Assembly: GCA_031277855.1 (NCBI GenBank)
Contig: JAITLO010000008.1
Location: 62,001-126,000, forward strand
Direction: 5' to 3'
Length of the DNA: 64,000 nucleotides
Origin: Acidovorax sp.
Lineage (GTDB): Bacteria; Pseudomonadota; Gammaproteobacteria; Burkholderiales; Burkholderiaceae_C
Under the pieces are notes generated by a model. It did no database searches and was not told the origin of the DNA. It worked only from the letters and a program-made list of their open reading frames with translations. Positions 52,543 to 61,726 of the stretch are shown here, piece by piece; within the stretch, counting starts at the first letter, position 1, and each line of letters begins with the position of its first letter. The translations under genes and the position numbers were made by a program.

Positions 52543-52810
52543 AGAACGTGTTCCAAGTCTCTACGCAGTTGCGTTGGAACGCAATCGGGATGAGTTCGAG
52601 TCGATGGGGCGCAGCTTGCACCTGTGTGCAAGCAAGAGACAGCGCGAAGAAATCGCCCGATTTCGCTCCAACCCTTCGGGCCAGTGGCTTTGCGGGCGGT
52701 CTACTGTGTTGCGAATCCTCGCAATAGCACGGCTATTGCTGCGGTGTCGCGCCTTGTATCCCATCCCGCAAAGACACTGGTGCGCCGCGAGGAGACTTTG
52801 AACACGTTCT
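52543..52810. repeat. Hairpin-rich element with 24-bp imperfect terminal inverted repeats
   Basis: Ends AGAACGTGTTCCAAGTCTCT (52543 on) and the reverse complement of 52787-52810 agree at 21 of 24 positions. Inside are perfect stems: ttgcgtt/aacgcaa (about 52569), gcttgcac/gtgcaagc (about 52613), ttgcga/tcgcaa (about 52709) and gcaatagc/gctattgc (52721-52739). It has no coding frame of note. It may be a MITE-like remnant or a structured RNA; its right end reaches the lysR stop codon. Confidence 0.45.
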
Positions 52811-53739
52811 CAAGCTGCAGCGCGGGAACGCGGCGGAAGCGTCTGCGCAAATGCGCGTGCCTCATCCAGGATCCACAGGCGAAAAGCCTCCAGTGGCGCG
52901 CTGTGGCGCATGTTGTTGGGGTAGACGAGGTAGTACAAATCCTCGGCGGGGATGGACAGCGGGTGTGCCCGCACCACGCCGTTGTCCCAGACGTTTTTGG
53001 GTACGAAAAACTCCGGCACCAGCGCAATGCCCAATCCCGATTCTGCGGCGCGGATCATCATGGAGTGCTGCTCGAACCCGACGCTGCGCTCGGGCACGGT
53101 GTCCGGTGGCAGCTGGGCTGCGGCAAACCACTTCTTCCATGACTCCTGGCGTGTGGTGGAGAACAGCAGGGGGAATTTCAGCAAATCGGCGGCTTCTTTG
53201 ATGCTGTCGCCTATCAAGTCCTTGCGCGCGATCACCACCATTTCCTCGCCGAACAGCACCTCGGAAGTGGCCCAGGGCCAGATGGGTTTGCCATGGTGAA
53301 TGGCCGCCTCGAAGTGCTCCTCGTTGAAGGAAAACGGGTTGGAGCGCACACCCATGTTCACACGGATATGGGGGTGCTTTGCATAAAAGCTGGGCAGGCG
53401 CGGGATCAGCCACTCCAGTGAAAACGTGGGCAGCACGGCCAGCTCCAGGCTGCCTTCTCCGCTGCCGTGCACCGAGATGGCGCGTGTGTCCCGCTCAATG
53501 GCGCGCAGCGAGGCCCGAATCTGTTCGCCATACAGGCGCCCGGCCTTGGTCAGCACCACCCGCTGTTTGACGCGCACAAACAGGCGAATGTTGAGATTGG
53601 ATTCAAGGCCGTTGATTTGCCGCGAAACCGCACTCTCGGTCAGAAAAAGCTCGCGCGCTGCCAGCGTAAAGCTTTCATGTCGTGCCGCTGCTTCAAAGGC
53701 AATCAATGCGGCCATGGGAGGAATGCGGTTGCGCAGCAT
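52810..53739 (-). CDS. LysR-family regulator (GcvA-like)
   Basis: This 309-residue regulator has an N-terminal HTH (RIPPMAALIAFEAAARHESFTLAARELFLTESAVSRQINGLE in part as FEAAARHESFTLAARELFL and SAVSRQINGLE) and an effector domain with SLELAVLPTFSLEWLIPRLPSF typical of the GcvA subgroup. It is divergent from the aminotransferase gene at 53951 and shares a 211-base control region with a 15-bp palindrome, so it probably regulates the catabolic cluster to its right. The ATG has no clear ribosome-binding site; the HTH starts normally after it. Confidence 0.88.
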   Translation of the reverse strand: MLRNRIPPMAALIAFEAAARHESFTLAARELFLTESAVSRQINGLESNLNIRLFVRVKQRVVLTKAGRLYGEQIRASLRAIERDTRAISVHGSGEGSLELAVLPTFSLEWLIPRLPSFYAKHPHIRVNMGVRSNPFSFNEEHFEAAIHHGKPIWPWATSEVLFGEEMVVIARKDLIGDSIKEAADLLKFPLLFSTTRQESWKKWFAAAQLPPDTVPERSVGFEQHSMMIRAAESGLGIALVPEFFVPKNVWDNGVVRAHPLSIPAEDLYYLVYPNNMRHSAPLEAFRLWILDEARAFAQTLPPRSRAAA

Positions 53740-53764
53740 GTTAGTTCATAAAAGTCATTACATC

Positions 53765-53779
53765 GCAATTTTAAATTGC
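53765..53779. promoter_or_regulatory. LysR-type operator candidate
   Basis: GCAATTTTAAATTGC is a perfect 15-bp palindrome containing the T-n11-A arrangement of LysR boxes. It lies 26 bases upstream of the lysR start and about 170 bases before the aminotransferase gene. Confidence 0.6.
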
Positions 53780-53950
53780 TTTACGCACAGCAGGTGCGGG
53801 GCAAGAATGCCCTGAAACCAGATGCGAATTCCAAGCTCTTGCTTTTCCAGCGAAGGCTGATGAATGAGTTTTTGGCAAGACCTACGTAGTAAGCACAACG
53901 GGTTTTCCCGATGTTGCGAGCCAAACCACCTTCTCCATAGCGCTGCTGCC

Positions 53951-55183
53951 ATGTACCGTTTTTCTTCCGTCTACCAGAGCCCCAAAGGCTCTCCCATACG
54001 TGCGCTTTACAAGCACCTGAGCGAGCCCGGAATGATCTCTTTTGCGGGGGGCTATCCCGACCCGCAGCTGTTCGATGTGCAAGGGCTGGGTGCCGCTTCC
54101 GAACGCGCTTTTGCCAACAGCAAGGCCTGTCTGGAATACGGCCCCACGGAGGGAACCTCGGGCTTGAAGGAGGCCTTGGTGCAGCTGATGCAGCAAAGAG
54201 GCGTGCACACCAGGCCCGAGAACCTCATCGTGACCACCGGCTCCCAGCAGGCCTTTGACCTGGTGCTGCGCGTGCTGGTGGAAAAGGGTGACAGCGTCTT
54301 CGTCGAGCAGCCCACGTACTCCACCAACATCCAGGCCGTGCAGGCGCACCAGGCCCAGCTGACGGCGGTGCCTGTGACCGCCGAGGGCATGGATGTGCAA
54401 GCCCTCGCGCACATGCTGGAAAGCGCCAGCGCACAAGGCAAAACGCCCAAGCTGCTCTACACCATTCCCAACTTCAGCAATCCCTCGGGGGCGACGCTGA
54501 GCCTGGAGCGGCGCATGCGCTTGCTGCAGCTGGCGGTGCAATACCAGGTGGTGCTGGTCGAGGACGACCCCTACGGCGGTCTGCGCTTTGCGGGTGAGGC
54601 TGTGCCTTCGCTGATGGCGCTGGCCAGCCAGGTCCCCGGCGCCCAGAACTGGGTGGTGCACATGTCCAGCCTGTCCAAGATCGTGGCGCCCGGTCTGCGC
54701 GTGGGCTGGGCGGTGGCGCCGGAGGAAATCCTCAAGCGTTGCTCGGTCGCCAAGCAAAGTGCGGACGTGGGCAGCTCGCCCTGGATACAGGGCATTGCGG
54801 CGGAATACCTGGCCAGTGGCCGGCTCGACACCCATCTGGCCCATATCTGCGCTGCCTACGGCGCCAAATGCCGCGCGCTGGCCCAGGGCCTGCGCCAGGA
54901 GCTGGGCGATGCCATCCGCTTTCACGAGCCCTCGGGCGGAATGTTTGTGTGGGCACGCTTGACGGGCGACATCACCGCTGCCGAGCTGCTGACGCATGCC
55001 ATTGCGCGCGGTGTGATGTTTGTGCCGGGTGCCGGCTTTCAGGCCGATGGCACGGATGACTTCACCCTGCGCCTGTCCTTTGCTTCGCCAACCCTGGAAG
55101 AGGTGGCCCAAGGCTGCAAACGCCTGGGCGAGGCCATGGCTGCAGCGCGGGCCGCAAAAAACAAACAGGCGCAACCTGCCTGA
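53951..55183 (+). CDS. Fold-type I PLP aminotransferase (2-aminoadipate/aromatic type)
   Basis: This 410-residue enzyme of the class I/II aminotransferases resembles the catalytic half of MocR proteins and LysN-like 2-aminoadipate aminotransferases but lacks a DNA-binding domain. Motifs: MISFAGGYPDPQLFD, YGPTEGTSGLKEALVQLM, VTTGSQQAFDLVLRVLV, PNFSNPSGATLS, VEDDPYGGLRF, and the PLP lysine in SSLSKIVAPGLRVGW. It would convert an amino acid to its 2-oxo acid. Start at 53951 from family alignment; ribosome-binding site weak. First gene of the plus-strand cluster, 51 bases before the TPP enzyme. Confidence 0.9.
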   Translation: MYRFSSVYQSPKGSPIRALYKHLSEPGMISFAGGYPDPQLFDVQGLGAASERAFANSKACLEYGPTEGTSGLKEALVQLMQQRGVHTRPENLIVTTGSQQAFDLVLRVLVEKGDSVFVEQPTYSTNIQAVQAHQAQLTAVPVTAEGMDVQALAHMLESASAQGKTPKLLYTIPNFSNPSGATLSLERRMRLLQLAVQYQVVLVEDDPYGGLRFAGEAVPSLMALASQVPGAQNWVVHMSSLSKIVAPGLRVGWAVAPEEILKRCSVAKQSADVGSSPWIQGIAAEYLASGRLDTHLAHICAAYGAKCRALAQGLRQELGDAIRFHEPSGGMFVWARLTGDITAAELLTHAIARGVMFVPGAGFQADGTDDFTLRLSFASPTLEEVAQGCKRLGEAMAAARAAKNKQAQPA

Positions 55184-55233
55184 CAGTCTGGTTGAACAAC
55201 ACACAGCATAAAGAAAATCAAGGAGACAAAAAC

Positions 55234-56775
55234 ATGAACGGAGCCAAGAGCCTGGTGAAGACATTGTTGGCCGCAGGTATTGACACCTGCTTTGCCAACC
55301 CCGGAACCAGTGAAATGCATTTTGTGGCCGCACTCGATCAGGTGCCCGGCATGCAATGCGTGCTGGGTCTGCAGGAAAATGTGGTCACGGGCATGGCCGA
55401 CGGCTATTACCGACTGGCCGGCAAGCCCGCTTGCACCTTGCTGCACTGCGCGCCGGGATTGGCCAACGGCATGGGCAATCTGCACAATGCGCGCCGCGCG
55501 CGCAGCGGCATTGTCAACATCGTGGGTGACCAGGCCGTCTACCACCGTCCTTTCGATGCACCCTTGACGGGGGACACCGCCGGCATGGCGCAAACCGTCT
55601 CTGCCTGGGTGCATACCAGTACCAGCACCCCGGACCTGGGCCGCGACGCGGTGGAGGCGGTGCGTGCCGCCTCCACCTACCCCGGACAGATCGCCACCTT
55701 GATTCTGCCGGCCGATGTGTCTTGGCAGGAGGGCGGTGTGGTGGGCCAGCCCTTGCAGGTACCGCAGCCCCCGGCCATTGATGGCGGGGCGGTGGAGCGT
55801 GCGGCCCGCACGTTGCGGGACAATACCGATGTGCTGATTTTGCTGGCCGGCCCGGCCGTGCTGGCTCAGGGGCAGGCGCTGGCCTGGCGGGTCGCCCAGG
55901 CCACGGGTGCCAGCGTGATGGCCAGCTATGTCACCTCCCATGTGGCGCGTGGCCGTGGCCATATGCAGCTGGAGCGTGTGCCCTACAACATGGAGGCCGC
56001 CATCAAGGCCCTGGAGCGCTTTCGCCACATCATCCTGGTGAACGCCACGCCACCGGTGGGCTTTTTTGGCTACCCCGGCATGCCCTCGGCCCAGCACCGC
56101 AGCGATGCCGTTTTCCATACCCTGTCACGCCCCGATCAAAACCCGGTCGAAGCCTTGCAGGCCTTGGTCAAGGCCTTGGGTGCGCCCGAGGTGCGCATGC
56201 CCGATCCGGGCCCGCGCCCCGAGGTCGTGCGCGGCGCTCCCACACCCGAAGGCCTGGCGCAGACGCTGGCGGCCTTGATGCCCGAAAACGCCATCATCTC
56301 CGATGAGAGCATCTCCTATGGGCGTGGCTTTTACAAGTTCACGCATGCCGCGCCGGCGCATGACTGGCTGCACCTGGCAGGGGGCGCCATCGGTGACGGC
56401 ATGCCCGTGGCCACCGGCGCTGCACTGGGGGCGAAAAAGCAGCGTCGCGTGATCAATCTGCAGGCCGATGGCTCGGCCATGTATTCGCTGCAGTCGCTTT
56501 GGACACAGGCGCGCGAACAGCTGCCGGTGACCACCATCATCCTCAACAACAGCAAATACAACATTCTCATCGGCGAGTACGCCAACGTGGGGGCCACGCC
56601 GGGTGAAACGGCGATGAGCATGCTGGACCTGGGCAACCCCGCGCTGGATTGGGTGCGCATGGCCAATGGCATGGGGGTGGATGCAGCCCGTGCGACCACG
56701 CTGGAAGCCTGCGCCGAGCTGATGACGCGCAGCTTCGACAAGCAGGCGCCCTTCCTCATCGAATTGATGATCTGA
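55234..56775 (+). CDS. Thiamine-diphosphate enzyme, acetolactate-synthase/2-oxo-acid decarboxylase-like
   Basis: This 513-residue enzyme has the three-domain TPP fold: an N-terminal PYR domain with catalytic Glu in GLQENVVTGMADGYYR, a middle domain (about 185-330) and a C-terminal PP domain with the TPP motif ADGSAMYSLQSLWTQ...ILNN. It lacks an FAD-binding requirement visible at sequence level. The size and the HCAPGLANGMGNLHNARRA segment are closer to benzoylformate/oxo-acid decarboxylases than to true acetolactate synthase. Following an aminotransferase and preceding an aldehyde dehydrogenase, decarboxylation of a 2-oxo acid to an aldehyde is inferred. An AAGGAGA site precedes the ATG at 55234. 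Confidence 0.88.
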   Translation: MNGAKSLVKTLLAAGIDTCFANPGTSEMHFVAALDQVPGMQCVLGLQENVVTGMADGYYRLAGKPACTLLHCAPGLANGMGNLHNARRARSGIVNIVGDQAVYHRPFDAPLTGDTAGMAQTVSAWVHTSTSTPDLGRDAVEAVRAASTYPGQIATLILPADVSWQEGGVVGQPLQVPQPPAIDGGAVERAARTLRDNTDVLILLAGPAVLAQGQALAWRVAQATGASVMASYVTSHVARGRGHMQLERVPYNMEAAIKALERFRHIILVNATPPVGFFGYPGMPSAQHRSDAVFHTLSRPDQNPVEALQALVKALGAPEVRMPDPGPRPEVVRGAPTPEGLAQTLAALMPENAIISDESISYGRGFYKFTHAAPAHDWLHLAGGAIGDGMPVATGAALGAKKQRRVINLQADGSAMYSLQSLWTQAREQLPVTTIILNNSKYNILIGEYANVGATPGETAMSMLDLGNPALDWVRMANGMGVDAARATTLEACAELMTRSFDKQAPFLIELMI

Positions 56776-56895
56776 GCCCGTGGCGGGGCAGCCCGCCACC
56801 CGCTTTCAGCTTGGTGTGCCGGAGCAGTGCCCGCACTCCCGTTTTCGTCATACAGCCTCCCTGCGCGTCCGCGCGCCGGGGGCAATGGTGTCCCC

Positions 56896-58335
56896 ATGAC
56901 TTATCCCGATACGCAACTTTTTATCGATGGCCTGTGGCGGCCTGCATCCGGTGGCGCGACGCTGCCGGTTTTGAATCCGGCAACCGGTGCGGAGATCGGC
57001 CGTGTCGCTTGCGCCAGCCGTGCAGACCTGGATGTCGCCCTGGTAGCAGCGCAGCGCGGCTTCGCCGTGTGGCGCGACATGCTGCCGGTGGCCCGCGGCA
57101 AGATCATGCGCCAGGCAGCGGCATTGCTGCGTGAACGTGCCGCTGACATTGCCCAGGTTCTGACACAGGAGCAGGGCAAGCCCCTGGCAGAGGCCAAGGC
57201 AGAGACCTTGGCGGCAGCAGACAGCATTGAATGGTTTGCGGACGAAGGCCTTCGCGTCTACGGGCGCGTCATTCCCTCGCGGCGCGACCAGGCCATACGG
57301 CAAACCGTGGTGCGCGATCCGCTGGGGCCGGTGGCCGCGTTCACACCCTGGAATTTCCCCATCAACCAGCTGGTGCTCAAGCTGGGCCCGGCACTGGCTG
57401 CGGGCTGCTCGGTGATCGCCAAGGCCGCAGAAGAAACACCGGCCGCACCTGCGGCCCTGGTGGCCGCCTTTGCCGATGCGGGATTGCCCCCGGGTGTGCT
57501 GGGGCTGGTGTATGGCAATCCCGGCGAGATCTCGAGCTACCTCATCGCCCACCCCGTGGTGCGCAAGCTCACATTCACAGGTTCTACCGCCGTGGGCAAG
57601 CAACTGGCTGCCCTGGCAGGCGCGCACATGAAGCGCGTGACCATGGAGCTGGGTGGCCATGCGCCGGTGATTGTGTGCGAGGACGCCGACCTGGACCTGG
57701 CGGTGCAGTCTGCGGGCTTTGCCAAGTTCCGCAACGCGGGGCAGGTCTGCATTTCCCCCACACGCTTTCTGGTGCACGAGAGCGTGGTGCAACCGTTTTC
57801 CGAGGCGCTGGCCCGCCATGCGGCCGGCGTGAAGGTGGGCAACGGCCTGGATGCGGGCACGGAGATGGGGCCGCTGGCCAACCCCCGGCGGCTGGCGGCC
57901 ATGGCCGAGCTGGTGGATGACGCCTTGCAGCAAGGTGCGCAGTTGCTGGCCGGTGGCAAGCGCATGGGCGAGAGCGGGAATTTCTGGGCACCCACGGTGC
58001 TGGCGCAGGTTCCGCAGAGTGCCAAGGTCTTCAACGAAGAGCCCTTCGGGCCCATTGCGGCGATTCGCTCCTTCCGTGATCTGGACGACGCCATCACCGA
58101 GGCCAATCGCCTGCCGTTCGGGCTGGCCGGTTATGGCTTCACCACCTCGCTCAAGCACGCGGATCTGCTGTCGCGCAAGGTGGAAGTGGGAATGATGTGG
58201 CTGAACATGCCTGCCTCCACCAGCCCCGAGCTGCCCTTTGGTGGGCTCAAGGACTCCGGCTATGGCGCGGAAGGCGGCCCGGAGGCCCTGGAGGCCTATT
58301 TGAACGTGCGCTCTGTCGTCGTTCGCAACCAGTGA
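56896..58335 (+). CDS. NAD(P)-dependent aldehyde dehydrogenase, succinate-semialdehyde dehydrogenase-like
   Basis: This 479-residue enzyme is of the GabD-like aldehyde dehydrogenases. Motifs: [26 protein letters not shown] in part, [12 protein letters not shown], the base Glu in [11 protein letters not shown], the nucleophile Cys in [12 protein letters not shown], and EEPFGPIA. It oxidises an aldehyde to a carboxylic acid with NAD(P)+. In this operon the aldehyde would come from the TPP enzyme 120 bases upstream, so succinate semialdehyde need not be the substrate. The start at 56896 matches the family N-terminus [11 protein letters not shown]; the M20 gene follows 10 bases after its stop. 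Confidence 0.92.
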   Translation: MTYPDTQLFIDGLWRPASGGATLPVLNPATGAEIGRVACASRADLDVALVAAQRGFAVWRDMLPVARGKIMRQAAALLRERAADIAQVLTQEQGKPLAEAKAETLAAADSIEWFADEGLRVYGRVIPSRRDQAIRQTVVRDPLGPVAAFTPWNFPINQLVLKLGPALAAGCSVIAKAAEETPAAPAALVAAFADAGLPPGVLGLVYGNPGEISSYLIAHPVVRKLTFTGSTAVGKQLAALAGAHMKRVTMELGGHAPVIVCEDADLDLAVQSAGFAKFRNAGQVCISPTRFLVHESVVQPFSEALARHAAGVKVGNGLDAGTEMGPLANPRRLAAMAELVDDALQQGAQLLAGGKRMGESGNFWAPTVLAQVPQSAKVFNEEPFGPIAAIRSFRDLDDAITEANRLPFGLAGYGFTTSLKHADLLSRKVEVGMMWLNMPASTSPELPFGGLKDSGYGAEGGPEALEAYLNVRSVVVRNQ

Positions 58336-58345
58336 GGAGGCAGGC

Positions 58346-59575
58346 ATGCTGAATATGTTGTCTCACGCCCCCCAACCGGAAAGCCCCGATATTTCGCCTT
58401 ATCTGGGAAAGCTGGTCGCGTTTCGCCGCGATCTACATGCACACCCTGAGCTGAAGTTTGAGGAGCACCGCACGGCCGACAGGATTGCGGCCTATCTGGA
58501 GGCGCTGGGTGTGCCTGTGCACCGAGGGCTGGCCCAGACCGGTATTGTGGCCACCATCCAGGGGCGCAAACCCGCTGCCGGTGCCGCTGTGCGTTCCATA
58601 GGCATACGTGCCGACATGGACGCCTTGCCTGTGCAGGAGCTGAACAGCTTTGCGCACAAAAGCAGCCATGAAGGCCGCATGCATGCCTGCGGCCATGACG
58701 GCCACACGGCCATGCTGCTGGGGGCAGCGACCCTGCTGGCCAAGCAGGCAGACTTCGAAGGCACGGTACACCTGATTTTTCAGCCCGGTGAAGAGGGCGG
58801 TGCAGGTGCGCGGGTGATGATGGAAGAGGGGCTTTTCACCCAATTCCCCTGCGATGCGGTGTTTGCCCTGCACAACTGGCCCTCGCTGCCCTCGGGCTCC
58901 ATGGGGGTGCGGGTGGGGGCCATCATGGCCTCGGCCAACCGCTTCGAGATTCGCGTGCACGGGCGTGGCGGGCATGCGGCCATGCCCCACACCACCATAG
59001 ACCCCATCCCTGTGGCCTGTGCCATTGTCGGCCAGCTGCAGACCCTGGTCTCGCGTGCCACGGACCCGCTCGACAGCGTGGCACTCACGGTCGGCAAGAT
59101 GGAGTCCGGCACGGTGGAGAACATCATTCCGGACGATGCTGCCATCTATGGCACCTGCCGCACATTGTCTCCCCAGACGCTGAAGCGCATGCTGGACGGG
59201 GTCGAGCGCATTGCGACGCATGTGGCTGCCGCGCATGGCGCCACGGCCACGGTGCTGTGGAAGCCGGGCTACCCCAGCACCTGCAACACCCGGGACGAAG
59301 CCCGCTTTATGGGCGATGTGATGCGCGAGATGGTGGGCGACGCTTATGCAGACACCGATGTGCAGCCCGCCATGACGGCAGAGGACTTCGGCTTCATGCT
59401 CGAGCAGGTACCGGGCGCCTATGGCTTTATAGGCAACGGTGCCCACGGTCAGCCCGGTGTCAATCTGCACAGCCCGAACTACGACTTCAACGACGACAAC
59501 ATTGCATTGGGCGCCCGCTTCTGGGACCGCCTGGTGCGCCGCTGGTTTGCCACCACCCACAAGGAGACAGAATGA
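58346..59575 (+). CDS. M20-family amidohydrolase (hippurate hydrolase-like)
   Basis: This 409-residue metallopeptidase removes an acyl group from N-acyl amino acids. Metal-binding and catalytic motifs: DLHAHPEL, IRADMDALPV, MHACGHDGHTAML, FQPGEEGGAGARVMMEEG, and GRGGHAAMPHTTIDPI of the dimerisation domain. A GAGGAGGC site lies before the ATG. Its stop overlaps the start of the next gene (ATGA). In the cluster it could liberate the amino acid that the aminotransferase then uses; the acyl group and amino acid are unknown. Confidence 0.92.
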   Translation: MLNMLSHAPQPESPDISPYLGKLVAFRRDLHAHPELKFEEHRTADRIAAYLEALGVPVHRGLAQTGIVATIQGRKPAAGAAVRSIGIRADMDALPVQELNSFAHKSSHEGRMHACGHDGHTAMLLGAATLLAKQADFEGTVHLIFQPGEEGGAGARVMMEEGLFTQFPCDAVFALHNWPSLPSGSMGVRVGAIMASANRFEIRVHGRGGHAAMPHTTIDPIPVACAIVGQLQTLVSRATDPLDSVALTVGKMESGTVENIIPDDAAIYGTCRTLSPQTLKRMLDGVERIATHVAAAHGATATVLWKPGYPSTCNTRDEARFMGDVMREMVGDAYADTDVQPAMTAEDFGFMLEQVPGAYGFIGNGAHGQPGVNLHSPNYDFNDDNIALGARFWDRLVRRWFATTHKETE

Positions 59576-60561
59576 AAAACCACTTCAACCCACAGCGTCG
59601 CCAGACATTGAGCCTGCTGGCATCGGCCGCAGTCTGTGGTCTTGCCGGAAAAGCGTTTGCCGCAGGCAACTGGCCACAAAAGCCGCTGCGCCTCATCGTT
59701 CCCTATTCGGCCGGCGGTGTCTCCGACATCGTGGCGCGCTTGGTGGCCCAGCGGCTGGGCACGGCACTGGGGCAATCCATTGTGGTGGACAACCGCCCCG
59801 GCGCTGCCGGCACCATGGGCATGAATGCCATGGTCAAAGAGGGGGGCGATGGCCACACCTTCGCCTTCACGCCCATCAGCCCGATCACGCTGAGCCCGCA
59901 TCTGATGAAGGTCGGCTTCGACCCCATGAAGGACATTGTTCCGGTGGCACCGGTCATGTACTCGCCGGTCTATGTCTGCGCCACGGAGGCCTTCAAGGGC
60001 AAAACGCTGGCGGATGCTTTTGCGCAAGCCAAGTCGGGCAGTGTGACCATGGCCTGCCTGGGCTTTGGCTCGGTCGGCCACATCATCATCGAGCAGCTGC
60101 GCCGCCAGACAGGCAGCAACCTGGTTCCCATTCCCTACAAGGGCGACTCGCAACTGCTCCCGGATGCGGTGGGCGCGCAGTTCGACATTCTGTTGATCAA
60201 CCCCTCGGAACCGGTGAATGCGCTGGTGCAACGCGGCAAGCTGCGCATCATCGCCGTGGGTTCGCCGCAGCGTCTGCCTGCCGTCCCCGACGTGCCAACC
60301 CTGGCCGAGCTGGGCCATCCCGATGCCAATATGACTTCGCTGTTCGGCTTTGTGGCGCCGACCAACATGGCCCCCGAGGTGGTGAAGCGCCTGAACACCG
60401 AGATCAACCGCTTGCTGCAGCAGCCCGAGCTGCGGGACCGGGTGCAGAAACTGGACAACATTGCCCTTTCCCAAACTCCAGCGCAGTTCGCGGCAGACGT
60501 GCAATCGGCCTACGAGAAGAACGGAAAAATCATCAAGCAGGCCAATATCAAGGCGGAGTGA
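59572..60561 (+). CDS. Bug/TctC-family substrate-binding protein 1
   Basis: This 329-residue periplasmic binding protein of the tripartite tricarboxylate transporter family starts with a twin-arginine-type signal (RRQTLSLLASAAVCGLAGKA). Then come LRLIVPYSAGGVSDIVARLVAQ, VVDNRPGAAGTMGMNAM, and GHIIIEQLRRQTGSNLVPIPYKGDSQLLPDAVG in part. It captures a carboxylate substrate. No TctA/TctB membrane genes are in the window. ATG overlaps the M20 stop by 4 bases, so it is translated with the cluster. Confidence 0.93.
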   Translation: MKNHFNPQRRQTLSLLASAAVCGLAGKAFAAGNWPQKPLRLIVPYSAGGVSDIVARLVAQRLGTALGQSIVVDNRPGAAGTMGMNAMVKEGGDGHTFAFTPISPITLSPHLMKVGFDPMKDIVPVAPVMYSPVYVCATEAFKGKTLADAFAQAKSGSVTMACLGFGSVGHIIIEQLRRQTGSNLVPIPYKGDSQLLPDAVGAQFDILLINPSEPVNALVQRGKLRIIAVGSPQRLPAVPDVPTLAELGHPDANMTSLFGFVAPTNMAPEVVKRLNTEINRLLQQPELRDRVQKLDNIALSQTPAQFAADVQSAYEKNGKIIKQANIKAE

Positions 60562-60613
60562 GTGGGCCGCAAAGGTTGGAGCTTGCGGAAAGTCTCAGCG
60601 CAGTCGCTGATGG

Positions 60614-60630
60614 AAAAGCCACCTGGCTTT
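60614..60630 (+). other. Small hairpin between the two Bug genes
   Basis: aaagcc/ggcttt with a 4-base loop, without a good T-run. The rest of this 200-base gap shows only the ribosome-binding site of the next gene. Confidence 0.35.
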
Positions 60631-60763
60631 CAACAACGGGAATGTCCCAGAAAGAACGGTCAAAGAAATAAAGAAAACGAATTTGTCAGATTCGATGTTC
60701 AGCTGAATTTCAACGCACAAAAAAAGCCCACGCCAAAAGAGCAGGGGCACAAGGAGGCAGACA

Positions 60764-61726
60764 ATGAAAAATCGCAGACACTACATCGCACTCACACTCA
60801 GCACCTTATGGATGGCCATGCCCATGGCATCCCAGGCGCAGAGCACGCCTTTGCGGATCATCGTTCCTTATTCCGCAGGGGGCAGCGCCGATGTCATCGC
60901 ACGCATGCTCACCGATGGCATCAAGGAACACACGGGGCGCATGGCCATCGTCGAGAACAAGCCCGGCGCAGGGGGCCGTATTGCACTGTCGGCACTGAAA
61001 AGCACCCAGGGAGACGGGGCTGCCGTGGTGTTCGCCTTCAATGGCGTGCTGGTGAACTCCATCGTTTTTCAAAACGCCAAGGACTTCAAGTTCAAAGAGG
61101 ACTTTGTGGGGCTGGCACAGGTCGGCACCATGCCGGCAGCCCTGGCCGTGCCTTATGCGCACAAGGCCCACAACGCCAAGGAGTTCATCGCCATTCGCAA
61201 GCAGGAAGGTGATTTCGTCTACGGCAATATGGGGCCGGGCTCTCTGACCCATCTGGCCGGCTTGCGATTCGCGGCCGCAACCCAGCTCAAACCCAATCCC
61301 ATCGGCTACCAGGGAGGTGCTCCGATGGCGAATGATTTGATGGGCGGCCAGGTGGATGCGGGGGTGGACACGGCCAGCGACTTTGTCGAGCGGCACAAAG
61401 GCAAGAAGCTCAAAGTGCTGGGTGTCTTCGGCAGCAAGCGATTCCCGCTGCTGCCCGATGTGCCCACCATGGCAGAGCAGGGCATTGCCAATGTGGAGGC
61501 CGAACTCTGGCTGGGGTTTCTGGGCTCCAGCAAGGCCAGTGCCGCATTCAATACGCGCTTTCAGGATGCCATTCAAAAGACGCTGGCCAACCCTGCCGTC
61601 AGAGACAAAATCTCCAAGATCATGGAGGTGGAATACAAGGGCATGGCCGATTTTGCCCCTGTGATGGCTGCCGACTTTGCGACCTGGACGCCGCTGATTG
61701 TCGACTCCGGCCTGGTGCAGAACTGA
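60764..61726 (+). CDS. Bug/TctC-family substrate-binding protein 2
   Basis: This 320-residue binding protein has a signal peptide (NRRHYIALTLSTLWMAMPMA, SQAQ) and the family features LRIIVPYSAGGSADVIARMLTDG, VENKPGAGGRIALSALK and the second-lobe NPIGYQGGAPMANDLMGGQVDAG. It is a paralogue of the preceding gene but diverged, so it may bind a different ligand. An AAGGAGG site lies 6 bases before the ATG. The 200-base gap to the first Bug gene may hold a separate promoter. Confidence 0.93.
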   Translation: MKNRRHYIALTLSTLWMAMPMASQAQSTPLRIIVPYSAGGSADVIARMLTDGIKEHTGRMAIVENKPGAGGRIALSALKSTQGDGAAVVFAFNGVLVNSIVFQNAKDFKFKEDFVGLAQVGTMPAALAVPYAHKAHNAKEFIAIRKQEGDFVYGNMGPGSLTHLAGLRFAAATQLKPNPIGYQGGAPMANDLMGGQVDAGVDTASDFVERHKGKKLKVLGVFGSKRFPLLPDVPTMAEQGIANVEAELWLGFLGSSKASAAFNTRFQDAIQKTLANPAVRDKISKIMEVEYKGMADFAPVMAADFATWTPLIVDSGLVQN

